From positions 310,001 to 374,000 of the forward strand of contig CAXXHV010000002.1 in NCBI GenBank assembly GCA_963678575.2: DNA of 64,000 nucleotides. The letters are read 5' to 3'. Below, in pieces: positions 51,606 to 61,147 of the stretch. The notes under the pieces are model-generated. The model was not told the DNA's origin. It worked only from the letters and a program-made list of their open reading frames with translations, and made no database searches. Source of the stretch: Pleomorphochaeta sp963678575 (GTDB lineage Bacteria > Spirochaetota > Spirochaetia > Sphaerochaetales > Sphaerochaetaceae). A program made the translations under genes and the position numbers. Within the stretch, counting starts at the first letter, position 1. Each line of letters opens with the position of its first letter.

Positions 51606-53918
51606 ATGAAATTAGTATTAGCAGAAAAACCTAGTGTAGGAAGATCTTTAGCTAAAATTTTAGCTTGCACAGAAAAAAAAGATGGATATCTCTTAGGAAG
51701 TGAATATATTGTTACTTGGGCTCTTGGGCATTTAGTTGAATTAGCCCAACCCGCAGATTACTCTCGAAGTTATAAAAGATGGAGTTTTGCTTCTTTGCCT
51801 ATTTTACCAAAGGACTTGAAACAAGAACCAATAGAGAGAACAATTGATCAATTTAACATTGTTAAATCATTATTAGAAAGAGAAGATATTAGTGAATTTA
51901 TTATTGCAACTGATGCAGGAAGAGAAGGTGAACTTGTTGCAAGATGGATTTTAAAATTATCAAATTATAATAAAAAAGTTAAAAGATTATGGATAAGCAG
52001 TCAAACTGATCAAGCTATTTTAGATGGATTTAAAAATCTTAAAGAGGGGGATTTATATTTAAATTTATACAATGCCGCTTTTTGTAGAGCCGCAGCAGAC
52101 TGGTATGTTGGTTTAAATGTTACTAGAGCTTTGACAACACACTATGATTCAAAGATGTCAGCAGGTAGAGTCCAAACCCCAACATTATATTTAATGTGTC
52201 AAAGAGAAGAAGAAATTGAAGCGTTTAGTGGAAAATTTTATTGGACAGTTAAGGCTGATTTTAATTCATTTAATGCCTCTTATTATCCAACAGCTGATAC
52301 GATTAGAATCGATAATGAAAGTGATGTTAAATTAGTACAAGAAATTTTAGAAAAAAATAAAACTGGTAAAATTGTTAATATCGAGACTATTGAGAAGATA
52401 GAACAAAATCCTTTAGCATATGATTTAACAGAATTACAAAGAGATGCTAATTTACAACTATCTTTTAGTGCAAAAAAAACGCTTGATGTTCTTCAACGAT
52501 TGTATGAATATCATAAAATAGTTACTTATCCTAGAACAGATAGTAGGTATATTACAGATGATATTGTTCCAACTCTTAGATCTCGTCTTATGGCGATAAA
52601 TAATACTGAATTTTCAAAAGAGGTTCAAAGTATTTTATCAAAAGAGTTAAGAGTTAATGATAGGTTTGTTCAAAATGACTTGGTAAGTGACCACCACGCA
52701 ATAATACCAACTGAGCAAAAAGTTAATTTAGATAGATTAAGTGGTGATGAAAAAGCTTTATGGCAATTAATTGTTAGAAGATTTTTAGAAGTTTTAGAAG
52801 ATGATTATATTTATGAAACAACAACTCTTTTTATCGAGATAGATTCTTTGGTGTTTAAAACTAGATTGTCTGTTTCAAAGCAAGAAGGCTGGAAAAAATT
52901 AACTCGTTATAATTCAAATCTTGATGAAGGCAATAAGTTTGATACTTTTGTATTAAATCAGGAAATTGAAATGAAAGATTTTGCAATAAAAAAATTAACT
53001 ACTGATGCTCCAAATAGATTTAATGAAGCAACGCTTTTATCAGCGATGGAACACGCTGGAAGATATGTTGATGATGCAATAATTAAGAAAAATTTATCAG
53101 CAGGATTAGGAACTCCAGCAACTAGAGCTGATATTATTGAAAAATTGATTCAAAATAATTACATCAATAGAAATGAGAAGAATGAATTAGTACCTACTCC
53201 AATTGGTAGAGAAATTATTAGATTAGCTCCTGATTTATTAAAAAGTCCTGAATTAACAGGGAAATGGGAAGAACGATTAAATAATATTTCTAAAGGCAAA
53301 GAAGATAGTGAAAAATTTATTGAAGATATTAAAGAATTAACAAAAAGGTTAGTAAAAGATATTGGAAATTCTTATGAAAGTTTTTCACCAATTTTTACTG
53401 ATGGTAAAAAATGTCCTTACTGTAAGAGTGATATGATGAAAGTAATCGATAATCAAAATAGAGCTCATTATATTTGTCAAAAATTGTCTTGCTCTTATGA
53501 AGAAATGGAAATTAAAAAAAGAGTTGCTTTAAGCCCAGAAGAAATTGCTAAAAAACCAAAGGTAGTTGTAAAAAAAGTTGTAAAAGTTCAGCCTAAAATT
53601 AAGGAAAATGTTGTTTTAGAAAAAGCTGTAAAAGCTTCTTCTTCTGCCTCATATTTCCAAAACATTGCTAAAACAAGTGCCACTAAACCAAAAATGGCAA
53701 TAAAAAAAGTAGCTACAAAAAAAGAAGTGCCTTATAAAATTGAAACTGTTATTGAAGTAGTCAGAGATAGCAAATTAAATAGAACTAATTATAATATAAG
53801 AGAAGATACAAATTGGAAAAATTCAACTTATAATAATAAAGAAGTATCTTCTAATGCAACTTTTGCAGATTTTATAAAAGCTAGTGAAAATAGATATAAG
53901 AAAAGGAAAAAGAAATAA
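51606..53918 (+). CDS. topB: DNA topoisomerase III
   Basis: A 770-residue type IA topoisomerase that decatenates and relaxes DNA. It has the TOPRIM domain (KLVLAEKPSVGRSLAKIL, ATDAGREGELVARWI), catalytic Tyr308 in YPRTDSRYI, and the SAMEHAGRYVDD and LGTPATRADII motifs of the TopB group. A four-cysteine zinc ribbon (CPYC...CQKLSC, about 602-635) follows, then a ~130-residue tail rich in Lys, Val and Ser. The ATG lacks a close ribosome-binding site (AGGGGAAAGG is 18 bases off). TopB is usually about 730 residues, so the tail is an extra. Confidence 0.93.
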   Translation: MKLVLAEKPSVGRSLAKILACTEKKDGYLLGSEYIVTWALGHLVELAQPADYSRSYKRWSFASLPILPKDLKQEPIERTIDQFNIVKSLLEREDISEFIIATDAGREGELVARWILKLSNYNKKVKRLWISSQTDQAILDGFKNLKEGDLYLNLYNAAFCRAAADWYVGLNVTRALTTHYDSKMSAGRVQTPTLYLMCQREEEIEAFSGKFYWTVKADFNSFNASYYPTADTIRIDNESDVKLVQEILEKNKTGKIVNIETIEKIEQNPLAYDLTELQRDANLQLSFSAKKTLDVLQRLYEYHKIVTYPRTDSRYITDDIVPTLRSRLMAINNTEFSKEVQSILSKELRVNDRFVQNDLVSDHHAIIPTEQKVNLDRLSGDEKALWQLIVRRFLEVLEDDYIYETTTLFIEIDSLVFKTRLSVSKQEGWKKLTRYNSNLDEGNKFDTFVLNQEIEMKDFAIKKLTTDAPNRFNEATLLSAMEHAGRYVDDAIIKKNLSAGLGTPATRADIIEKLIQNNYINRNEKNELVPTPIGREIIRLAPDLLKSPELTGKWEERLNNISKGKEDSEKFIEDIKELTKRLVKDIGNSYESFSPIFTDGKKCPYCKSDMMKVIDNQNRAHYICQKLSCSYEEMEIKKRVALSPEEIAKKPKVVVKKVVKVQPKIKENVVLEKAVKASSSASYFQNIAKTSATKPKMAIKKVATKKEVPYKIETVIEVVRDSKLNRTNYNIREDTNWKNSTYNNKEVSSNATFADFIKASENRYKKRKKK

Positions 53919-53929
53919 TAGATATAAAA

Positions 53930-53979
53930 AGCTATTTTATTTAATTTAGTAATCTTCTTTATTTAAAATAGCTTCATTT
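53930..53979 (+). terminator. Possible terminator of topB within the convergent gene's end
   Basis: A 10-bp stem (53930-53939 with 53964-53973) with a 24-nt loop is followed by TCATTTTT. It spans the stop codon of the minus-strand gene. Confidence 0.4.
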
Positions 53980-54638
53980 TTAAAAAATTCCTTAATAACA
54001 TTTTCTTCTTCTTTATTGCTTAACTTATTTTCTTTATAAGCTTTTTCTAATAAAATAGCTTTTTCTTGTAATTCTTGATTTTTAGTAATTCTAAAGTAAT
54101 AAGATATTAAAGAATAAAATAATATTAATTGTTCATTAGTTTTAGCACAATCTTTTGCTTCTAAAGCATATTTTGAAAAAATAGGCAAATCAAAAGCAAG
54201 AGCCATCTTTGTTATCTGTGGGAAAAAAGAATTATTAAAAGCTTTTTTATTAAAAGTATTAATCATTGATTTTCTTTTTTCTTGATTTTCAAATAGCCTA
54301 ATCATATTCCAGGCTTTAAGGACATATCTAGCTTGAATAGGGAGTGGGGTCTTTTTTAATAAATGAGAAGTTTTTTTTGATTCTTTCTCGATTTGGGCAT
54401 CATTGAATTCATTAATTATTATATCTTCTTTTTTTAGTATTTGATTAATTATTGTTTCATTTTTGTTATATAAAGCGTTAATTAAAAGCTGGTTTTCTTT
54501 AAGTATATTATTAATGTCATTGTAAGAAAGATAATAACTTTTGTGTATAATAAATTCAGGAGTATACTCAAAACTAATAAAAAGTTTTGAGTAGTCTTCT
54601 AATATTTTATATATATGATAAAATTGTCTTGAGTTCAT
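53946..54638 (-). CDS. Hypothetical helical protein
   Basis: A 230-residue protein I do not recognise. It is lysine-, asparagine- and glutamate-rich and predicted mainly helical, with TPR/ankyrin-like pairs of helices but no clear repeat motif, and no signal peptide or membrane segment. ATG 54638 has a weak AAGAGA site; the frame is open to a TTG at 54671 that has none. It stands alone between topB (convergent) and dapB (divergent). Confidence 0.6.
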   Translation of the reverse strand: MNSRQFYHIYKILEDYSKLFISFEYTPEFIIHKSYYLSYNDINNILKENQLLINALYNKNETIINQILKKEDIIINEFNDAQIEKESKKTSHLLKKTPLPIQARYVLKAWNMIRLFENQEKRKSMINTFNKKAFNNSFFPQITKMALAFDLPIFSKYALEAKDCAKTNEQLILFYSLISYYFRITKNQELQEKAILLEKAYKENKLSNKEEENVIKEFFKNEAILNKEDY

Positions 54639-54767
54639 AGAAATATTTCTCTTTTTGTAAAATTTTTTCAACTTTGATTAATTATAAAAAAATAATATAA
54701 AAAAATCAAAGAAATAACTTTAAAAGGGTTTTAATTCTAGCTTTTATATGTTATAAGAAAAGGACAA

Positions 54768-54826
54768 TTGTTAAAATAAAAACATATTGTTATTATATAG
54801 ACAAATAAAAATAATTTTGATATATT
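54768..54826 (+). promoter_or_regulatory. Tandem promoters of the lysine operon
   Basis: P1: TTGTTA (54768-54773), 17 bp, TATTAT (54791-54796). P2: TAGACA (54798-54803), 17 bp, TATATT (54821-54826). The leader is too short for a lysine riboswitch. Confidence 0.6.
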
Positions 54827-54844
54827 GAACTTAGAGGTAAAAAA

Positions 54845-55597
54845 ATGGACATAGCATTAGTTGGATATGGAAAGATGGGACAGATGATAAGGTCCTTAAT
54901 TGGAGACAAAGATTCTATTGTTTCTATTATAGATCTTTATAGCGATAATAACGAAGTTAGTGCAAAAGAATTATCAATTAAAAGCTTAAATAATGCTGAA
55001 GTTGTAATAGATTTCTCTCACCCTTCAACAATTGAATCTAATATTAAATTTTATTTAGAAAACAAAATTCCATGTGTTATTGGTACCACAGGTTGGTATG
55101 ATAAAATTAATGAATTAAAAGATTTTGCAAGTAATTATAAAGGAAGCAGTTTAATTTATAGTGGTAATTTTTCAATTGGAGTAGCTATTTTCAGAGAAAT
55201 TGTAAAAGTTGCAGCCCAAACGCTTTCACAAACTAAACTATATGATGTTTTTTTAAACGAAATACACCATAGAGATAAAGCAGATTCTCCTTCAGGAACT
55301 AGTTTATTATTAGCAGAAGCTGTGTTAGAAAACTTTGACTCAAAAGATAAAATTGTAAGTGAAGAATTAAAGAGAAAAATTGAAAAGAATGAGATTCATT
55401 GTTCCTCAACAAGGGGTGGTTATATTACTGGAACACATAGTGTAGTATTTGACTCTCAAGTTGATAGTATTGAATTAGTTCATAGAGCAAAAAACAGAGA
55501 AGGTTTTGCAAGCGGGGCTATAATTGCAGCTTCATGGATAAAAGACAAAAATGGCTTTTATAATTTAGACGATTTGGTTAACACCTTAATTAATTAA
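54845..55597 (+). CDS. dapB: 4-hydroxy-tetrahydrodipicolinate reductase
   Basis: A 250-residue DapB, second enzyme of the diaminopimelate/lysine branch, reducing hydroxy-tetrahydrodipicolinate with NAD(P)H. The nucleotide loop GYGKMGQM, the VIDFSHPS and GTTGWY strands, and the catalytic EIHHRDKADSPSGTS are all present. AGAGGT precedes the ATG. It is first in a four-gene pathway operon, with dapA 12 bases downstream. Confidence 0.95.
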   Translation: MDIALVGYGKMGQMIRSLIGDKDSIVSIIDLYSDNNEVSAKELSIKSLNNAEVVIDFSHPSTIESNIKFYLENKIPCVIGTTGWYDKINELKDFASNYKGSSLIYSGNFSIGVAIFREIVKVAAQTLSQTKLYDVFLNEIHHRDKADSPSGTSLLLAEAVLENFDSKDKIVSEELKRKIEKNEIHCSSTRGGYITGTHSVVFDSQVDSIELVHRAKNREGFASGAIIAASWIKDKNGFYNLDDLVNTLIN

Positions 55598-55609
55598 TAG
55601 GAGAAAAAA

Positions 55610-56533
55610 ATGGATTTATCAAAATTTAATGGAGTACATACAGCCCTTATAACACCTTTTACAAAAAAGGATAATGTAGATACTGAGGCTTTAAAGCAAT
55701 TAATAGATTATCAAATTCAAAATGGAATTAGTGGTTTAGTACCTTGTGGAACAACAGGTGAAAGTCCAACTTTATCTCATGATGAACATGATAGAGTGAT
55801 ACAGTTAACAGTAGAATATACTAATAATAGAGTTCCTGTTATCGCCGGAACAGGTAGTAATGCAACTTCTGAAGCAATAAGATTATCAAAGCATGCTCAA
55901 ATAGTTGGAGCTGATGCTGTTTTATTAGTAAATCCTTATTATAATAAACCCACTCAAAAAGGATTATATTTACATTTTAAAGCAATTGCAGATAGTGTTG
56001 ATATTCCTTGTATTGTATATAATATTCAAGGAAGAACTGGTGTCAATGTTGAAACAGAAACCTTAGTTGCTTTAGCTAATGATTGTGAAAATATTGTTGC
56101 TGTTAAAGAAGCAAGTGGTAATATTATTCAAATGGAAGATGTTATTAAAAAAAGTCCAGATGATTTTCTTGTTTTAAGTGGTGATGATAATATGTGTTTA
56201 GATTTGATTGAAAGAGGCGGAAATGGTGTTATTTCTGTTGCATCAAATCTATTTCCAAAACAAATGAGTGAAATGGTAAATTTAGCTTTAAATAATAGAA
56301 TACAAGAAGCAAGAGAAATTGAAAAAGAATTATCTCAATTCTTTAGAGCTTGTTTTTTAGAAACAAATCCAATTCCAATTAAAACTGCTTTAGCTAAGTA
56401 TGGATATTGTAACGAAAGTTTTAGATTGCCTTTATGTACTATGGCAAATGAAGAAAATAGAGAACAATTATTTAATGTTCTTAAAGAGTTAGAACAAAAC
56501 CCTAGCTATAATTATTGCTGGGCAAGGAGATAA
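55610..56533 (+). CDS. dapA: 4-hydroxy-tetrahydrodipicolinate synthase
   Basis: A 307-residue class I aldolase condensing pyruvate with aspartate semialdehyde. PCGTTGESPTLSHDEH holds the catalytic Thr pair, YNIQGRTGVN the conserved Tyr and Arg, and VAVKEASGN the Schiff-base Lys. TAGGAG precedes the ATG. It precedes dapL by seven bases. Although DapA normally acts before DapB, dapB comes first in the operon. Confidence 0.95.
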   Translation: MDLSKFNGVHTALITPFTKKDNVDTEALKQLIDYQIQNGISGLVPCGTTGESPTLSHDEHDRVIQLTVEYTNNRVPVIAGTGSNATSEAIRLSKHAQIVGADAVLLVNPYYNKPTQKGLYLHFKAIADSVDIPCIVYNIQGRTGVNVETETLVALANDCENIVAVKEASGNIIQMEDVIKKSPDDFLVLSGDDNMCLDLIERGGNGVISVASNLFPKQMSEMVNLALNNRIQEAREIEKELSQFFRACFLETNPIPIKTALAKYGYCNESFRLPLCTMANEENREQLFNVLKELEQNPSYNYCWARR

Positions 56534-56540
56534 GAATAAA

Positions 56541-57776
56541 ATGGCGAGAATAAATGATAGCTTTACTAAATTGTCAGCAGGGTATTTATTTCCAGAAATT
56601 GCAAGAAGAACAAATGCATTTTTAAAAGAAAATCCTGATGTTGAATTAATGAAATTAGGAATTGGAAATACTACCGAAGCTTTACCTAAAACTTTAGTAC
56701 AAGCTATGAAGGATAAATTAGATTTATTATCAAATAGAGAAACATATTCAGGTTATGGTGATGAACAAGGTGATACTCCTTTACGAGTAGCATTGAAAGA
56801 TTATTATAAAAATTATAATGTTGATTTAGATGCTACTGAATTTTTCATTAGTGATGGGGCTAAAGCGGATGCTGCAAATATACAACAATTATTTAGCCTT
56901 GATAGCATTGTTGCTTTTCAAGATCCAGCTTATCCTGTTTATGTCGATTCAAATGTTGTTGGTGGCAGAACTGAAGGTTATGATTCTTTATTACAAGGAT
57001 ATAAGAATTTTGTTTATTTACCTTGTACTGAAGAGAACAATTTTATTCCACAACTACCAAAAACAAAAGTTGATTTGATTTATTTATGTTCTCCTAATAA
57101 TCCAACTGGAGCTGTAATGACTCATCAAGAATTGAAAAGTTTTGTCGATTATGCAAATGAAAACAAGGCTGTAATTATTTTTGATAGTGCTTATAGTGAA
57201 TATATAAAAGATACAAATTTGCCTAGAAGTATTTATGAAATTGAGGGTGCAAAAAATTGTTCAATTGAGATTAATAGTTTTAGCAAAAATGCAGGTTTTA
57301 CTGGAGTTAGATTAGGCTGGACAATTGTTCCTAAACAATTGGTTTGTCAAGATAGTAAAGAGGGACAATTAAATTCGATGTGGAATCGAAGACAATGTAC
57401 CTTCTTTAATGGAGCTTCTAATATTGCACAAGCTGGTGGTTTGAGTGCTTTAAGTGGTGAAGGTTTAAAAGAGTGTAAAGCTTTAGTTGATTATTATATG
57501 GGTAATGCTAAAATAATTAAAGAAGGTTTAGAAAGCATTTCTCTTGTTTGTTATGGTGGAGAAAATTCTCCATACATCTGGGCTAAAACGCCTAAAAATA
57601 TGACTAGTTGGGAATTTTTTGATTATCTTTTGACTAAATGTCATGTAGTTATTACTCCTGGTAGCGGATTTGGTCCTTCAGGAGAAAATTATATTAGAGT
57701 TTCATCTTATGGACACAGAGAAAATGTAATTAAAGCAATTGATTCAATTAAGGAGAATTTTACAAATGGCAACTAA
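56541..57776 (+). CDS. dapL: LL-diaminopimelate aminotransferase
   Basis: A 411-residue PLP enzyme converting tetrahydrodipicolinate directly to LL-diaminopimelate, so dapD, dapC and dapE are not needed. KLGIGNTTEALP at the N-terminus is typical of DapL, CSPNNPTGAV and FDSAYSEYI bind PLP, and the Schiff-base Lys is in INSFSKNAGFTGVR. DapL is found in spirochaetes, chlamydiae, cyanobacteria and plants. It overlaps lysA by 11 bases. Confidence 0.95.
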   Translation: MARINDSFTKLSAGYLFPEIARRTNAFLKENPDVELMKLGIGNTTEALPKTLVQAMKDKLDLLSNRETYSGYGDEQGDTPLRVALKDYYKNYNVDLDATEFFISDGAKADAANIQQLFSLDSIVAFQDPAYPVYVDSNVVGGRTEGYDSLLQGYKNFVYLPCTEENNFIPQLPKTKVDLIYLCSPNNPTGAVMTHQELKSFVDYANENKAVIIFDSAYSEYIKDTNLPRSIYEIEGAKNCSIEINSFSKNAGFTGVRLGWTIVPKQLVCQDSKEGQLNSMWNRRQCTFFNGASNIAQAGGLSALSGEGLKECKALVDYYMGNAKIIKEGLESISLVCYGGENSPYIWAKTPKNMTSWEFFDYLLTKCHVVITPGSGFGPSGENYIRVSSYGHRENVIKAIDSIKENFTNGN

Positions 57777-59025
57777 AATCTTACCTTTAGCAGAAGAAAA
57801 ATTAGCACAATTAATAAAAGATATTCCTACTCCATTTTATTTATATGATGAAAAAGCTTTTATGGAAAATGCAAAGAATTTTTATGATTTATTTTCTTGG
57901 GCTCCAAATTTTATAAATTATTTTGCTGTGAAAGCGTGTCCAAATCCAAGTATAATGAAAAGATTATTTGATATTGGTTATGGTGCCGATTGTTCTTCTT
58001 TACCAGAATTGATTTTATCAAAAAAATGTGGACTTCCTGGTGAAAAAATAATGATGACTAGTAATGATACACCAAAAGAAGAATTTGAGTATGCAAATGA
58101 GATTAATGCAATTATTAACTTAGATGATATTACACACATTGAAGCTTTAGAAAAAGCTGTTGATAAAATACCTGAAACTATTTGCTTTAGATATAATCCA
58201 GGGAAAGAGAGAACTGGGAATGCAATTATTGGAAACCCTGTAGAAGCAAAATATGGTGTTACAAGTGATCAAGTAGTTGATTGTTACCGTATTATGAAAG
58301 AAAAAGGTGTAAAACATTTCGGACTTCATACTATGGTAGCTTCAAATGAATTAGAAGCTGATTATATAATTGAAACAGCAAGGATGTTATTTGCCTTATG
58401 CAAAAGAATATATGAAGAAACAGGCGTAAAACTTGATTTTGTTGATTTAGGTGGCGGGGTAGGTATTCCTTATAGAGAAGATCAAGAACCAATGGATTTA
58501 CAATATGTAAGTGATCAAATTAAAAAATTATATAATACTATGATTTTAGAAGAGGGCTTGGCTCCTTTACAAATTTCTTTTGAATTGGGTCGATATATTT
58601 TAGGTCCTTATGGTTATTTAGTCTCTAAAGTAAGACACGTAACTAAGAAATATAAAGACTATGTCGGTTTAGATTCATCAATGGCTGATTTGATGAGACC
58701 TGCTTTATATGGCGCATATCATCATATTACAGTATTAAATAAACATGGTGAGAAACATGTTTATGATGTTACTGGAAGTTTGTGTGAAAATAATGATAAA
58801 TTTGCAATTGACAGAGAACTTGTAGAAATCGAAGAAGGAGATACTCTAATTATTCATGATACTGGTGCGCATGGTCATGCAATGGGTTTTAACTATAATG
58901 CTAAATTAAGACCCGCTGAATATTTATTAACTTCTGATGGTAAAATTAAAATGATTAGAAGAGCTCAAACTATTGAAGATTATTTTGAAACATTAGATTT
59001 TGATGGTGCAGAGGTGAAACTTTGA
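57766..59025 (+). CDS. lysA: Diaminopimelate decarboxylase
   Basis: A 419-residue PLP enzyme of the alanine-racemase-like fold that makes lysine from meso-diaminopimelate. PLP Lys lies in NYFAVKACPNP, the phosphate-binding glycine loop is DLGGGVGIPY, and SFELGRYILGP and SLCENNDKF complete the site. ATG 57766 lies behind AAGGAG; the TTG at 57739 has no such site. No diaminopimelate epimerase gene is present in the window, so dapF must be elsewhere. Confidence 0.94.
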   Translation: MATKILPLAEEKLAQLIKDIPTPFYLYDEKAFMENAKNFYDLFSWAPNFINYFAVKACPNPSIMKRLFDIGYGADCSSLPELILSKKCGLPGEKIMMTSNDTPKEEFEYANEINAIINLDDITHIEALEKAVDKIPETICFRYNPGKERTGNAIIGNPVEAKYGVTSDQVVDCYRIMKEKGVKHFGLHTMVASNELEADYIIETARMLFALCKRIYEETGVKLDFVDLGGGVGIPYREDQEPMDLQYVSDQIKKLYNTMILEEGLAPLQISFELGRYILGPYGYLVSKVRHVTKKYKDYVGLDSSMADLMRPALYGAYHHITVLNKHGEKHVYDVTGSLCENNDKFAIDRELVEIEEGDTLIIHDTGAHGHAMGFNYNAKLRPAEYLLTSDGKIKMIRRAQTIEDYFETLDFDGAEVKL

Positions 59026-59399
59026 TAGAGCATAATTATTTTCATAGAGTTTATTTTTCAGATACTGATTGCCAAGGTATAGTATATCATGGGAAATATT
59101 TAGATTTTGCAGAACATGCAAGAACTGAAATGATTAGAGAAAAAGTTGATCAATCAGTTTTACTTGAAAATAATGTAGGTTTTGTATTAAAAGAAATAAA
59201 TGTTATTTATAATATACCAGCTAAATTAGATGATATTTTAAAAATAAAAACAACTGTTGAATCTTCAAAAACTTTTAGTATAGTATTACTTCAAGAAATA
59301 TTTAGGGATGAAGAATTGATTTGTACTTTGAAAGTAAAGGTTGCTTGTTTAAATTTAGAAACTAATAAAATATTAAAAATTACAGATTACTTAAAATAG
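59022..59399 (+). CDS. YbgC-like acyl-CoA thioesterase
   Basis: A 125-residue hot-dog fold thioesterase. The catalytic motif FSDTDCQGIVYHGKYLDF with its Asp is characteristic of the 4-hydroxybenzoyl-CoA thioesterase/YbgC group. The start is TTG 59022 overlapping the lysA stop (TTGA), behind GAGGTG. It closes the lysine operon, although its role is not in that pathway. Substrate is unknown. Confidence 0.88.
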   Translation: MIEHNYFHRVYFSDTDCQGIVYHGKYLDFAEHARTEMIREKVDQSVLLENNVGFVLKEINVIYNIPAKLDDILKIKTTVESSKTFSIVLLQEIFRDEELICTLKVKVACLNLETNKILKITDYLK

Positions 59400-59400
59400 T

Positions 59401-59438
59401 TAAAAATATCGATAGTATTATTACTATCGATATTTTTA
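59401..59438. terminator. Bidirectional terminator after the lysine operon
   Basis: A perfect 17-bp stem (59401-59417 with 59422-59438) with a TTAT loop and A/T runs at both ends. Confidence 0.85.
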
Positions 59439-59449
59439 GGTAAGTAAGC

Positions 59450-59821
59450 CTAATCTTTTATTTTATCAGAAAATTTTGTTTTATTAATCACCAAAGAGGT
59501 AACAATCAAAAAATAAATAAAATAAACTATTGCCCATATTACTTGGTTATTAAATGGGCCTTTATTTATTAATGAATATATTCCTCCCAATAAGTATAAA
59601 AAACTTGCTACAGGTAACAAAAACGTATACTTATCTAAGATACTTAATAAAACAAATAATCCAGCAAGTAAAATGTCTATTCCTACATAGAAATCAAAAC
59701 CGAATTTAAAACTCGTATTGTTTAAATTTGCTATGTATAAACTTATTAAACTAGACTGAACACAAATAAGCAAACAAAAAATAAAACTAGTTAGGCCTAT
59801 GACTAATTTAATATTCTTCAC
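59450..59821 (-). CDS. Hypothetical four-helix membrane protein
   Basis: A 123-residue protein with four predicted membrane segments (about 7-28, 45-63, 68-86 and 94-113) and a charged C-terminus. I recognise no family. It stands alone and the gene faces the lysine operon across their shared terminator. It begins at an ATG behind AAGGTACT, a weak site. Confidence 0.65.
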   Translation of the reverse strand: MKNIKLVIGLTSFIFCLLICVQSSLISLYIANLNNTSFKFGFDFYVGIDILLAGLFVLLSILDKYTFLLPVASFLYLLGGIYSLINKGPFNNQVIWAIVYFIYFLIVTSLVINKTKFSDKIKD

Positions 59822-59911
59822 AGGAGTACCTTCTTTATGCTTGAATGATAGTACACTATATTATCTTTTTCAAGTTTTTTTTACATATTTTATGATAATT
59901 TTAACAAAGAA

Positions 59912-61147
59912 TTATATTTTTACTATTGGGAGGTCTTTCCATTTTGTTGTATAGCAAGGAGAAAGTTTTTCTCTTTTCTGTAAATTGTTTTTTTCTAGTT
60001 TATTTGTTGCTCCACTCGATATTTTTTTTCTACCATATGTTTGACTTATTTCATTAATTACTTTTGATAAAGTATCTTGATTTTTTAAGTTTAAATTATA
60101 TTGTTCACTTTTAAATAATTCTAATTGTCTATAGTTTGATTTGCTTAATTCTAAAGCCCAAATTCTACATCCCTTGTACTTTTCCTTTTTATAAATCTTA
60201 TAAAGGATTTTTTTTGTGGCTTCTATTAATGTAGGTATATAATTTGTTGAATCTTCTAAAAATATTGTAGAAATTGGGGCAATATAATTTTCTTCAAATC
60301 TATTAGTAAATAAATTTAAACTTAAAGCTTTTGTAGTTAAATTTCTATCAATTAATTTTTCGCCAATAATAGTACAGTGGCACGCAATTGATTCTTCTAA
60401 TTCTTCTAATGTTTCTCTTGGTTTAGAAAAAGTAATTCCACTACAGATATTTTTTGATTGTGGATTATCAATGTTTATACAAGGTATCCCTTTTAATTCT
60501 TTAACAGTTTCTAATGTAGATATAGTTAAATTCTTTCGAATCCAAAGTTCATTTTTTTTTGTTAATTCGTAAGCTGAAAAAATATTATGTGAATTTAGAA
60601 ATTTAGCTTTATTTCTTCCAATTCCCCAAATTTCTTTAACAGAAGTTTTAAGTAAAGCTTTTTTTTCCCATTCTGGTTTTAAGTATAAACAATTTGATTC
60701 TAATGTTTTTCCTATATGATTTGCAATTTTTGCTAATGTTTTTGTTCTAGCGACTCCTATTGAGACCGGGATTCCTATATTTTGAGTTATTTTATCTCTA
60801 ATTTCTTGAGCACTTATATGGCTCGGCATTATAAAGAATGCTTCATCAATAGAGTAGGTGGTAATTACTCCGACTAAATCGCGTAAGTTTTCCATAACTC
60901 TATCTGAAATATCTTGATAAAGAGTATAGTTAGAAGAAAATACTGTAATGTTATTTTTTTCGATTTTTTCTTTACATTTAAAATAAGGCATTCCTCTTTG
61001 AATCCCTAATCCTTTTGCTTCTTTTGAAAGCGATATTATGCATCCATCATTGTTAGATAATATAACCACAGCTTTATCTTTTAAATCAGGACGGAATAAT
61101 TTCTCACAGGAAGCATAAAAGGTATTACAGTCGCATAGTCCAATCAT
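59912..61147 (-). CDS. umuC: Y-family DNA polymerase (UmuC)
   Basis: A 411-residue error-prone translesion polymerase. MIGLCDCNTFYASCEKLFRP starts the palm, SSNYTLYQDISDRV follows, and the catalytic pair is in YSIDEAFF. The DNA-binding helix-hairpin region IWGIGRNKAKFLN and the UmuC-specific C-terminal segment (SGITFSKPRETLEE) are present. It overlaps umuD by four bases. With UmuD' it forms polymerase V for SOS mutagenesis. Confidence 0.93.
   Translation of the reverse strand: MIGLCDCNTFYASCEKLFRPDLKDKAVVILSNNDGCIISLSKEAKGLGIQRGMPYFKCKEKIEKNNITVFSSNYTLYQDISDRVMENLRDLVGVITTYSIDEAFFIMPSHISAQEIRDKITQNIGIPVSIGVARTKTLAKIANHIGKTLESNCLYLKPEWEKKALLKTSVKEIWGIGRNKAKFLNSHNIFSAYELTKKNELWIRKNLTISTLETVKELKGIPCINIDNPQSKNICSGITFSKPRETLEELEESIACHCTIIGEKLIDRNLTTKALSLNLFTNRFEENYIAPISTIFLEDSTNYIPTLIEATKKILYKIYKKEKYKGCRIWALELSKSNYRQLELFKSEQYNLNLKNQDTLSKVINEISQTYGRKKISSGATNKLEKNNLQKREKLSPCYTTKWKDLPIVKI

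Noticed and set aside
54672..54844. Lysine riboswitch upstream of dapB
   Set aside because: Leader after either promoter is only tens of bases, far shorter than the L-box structure.
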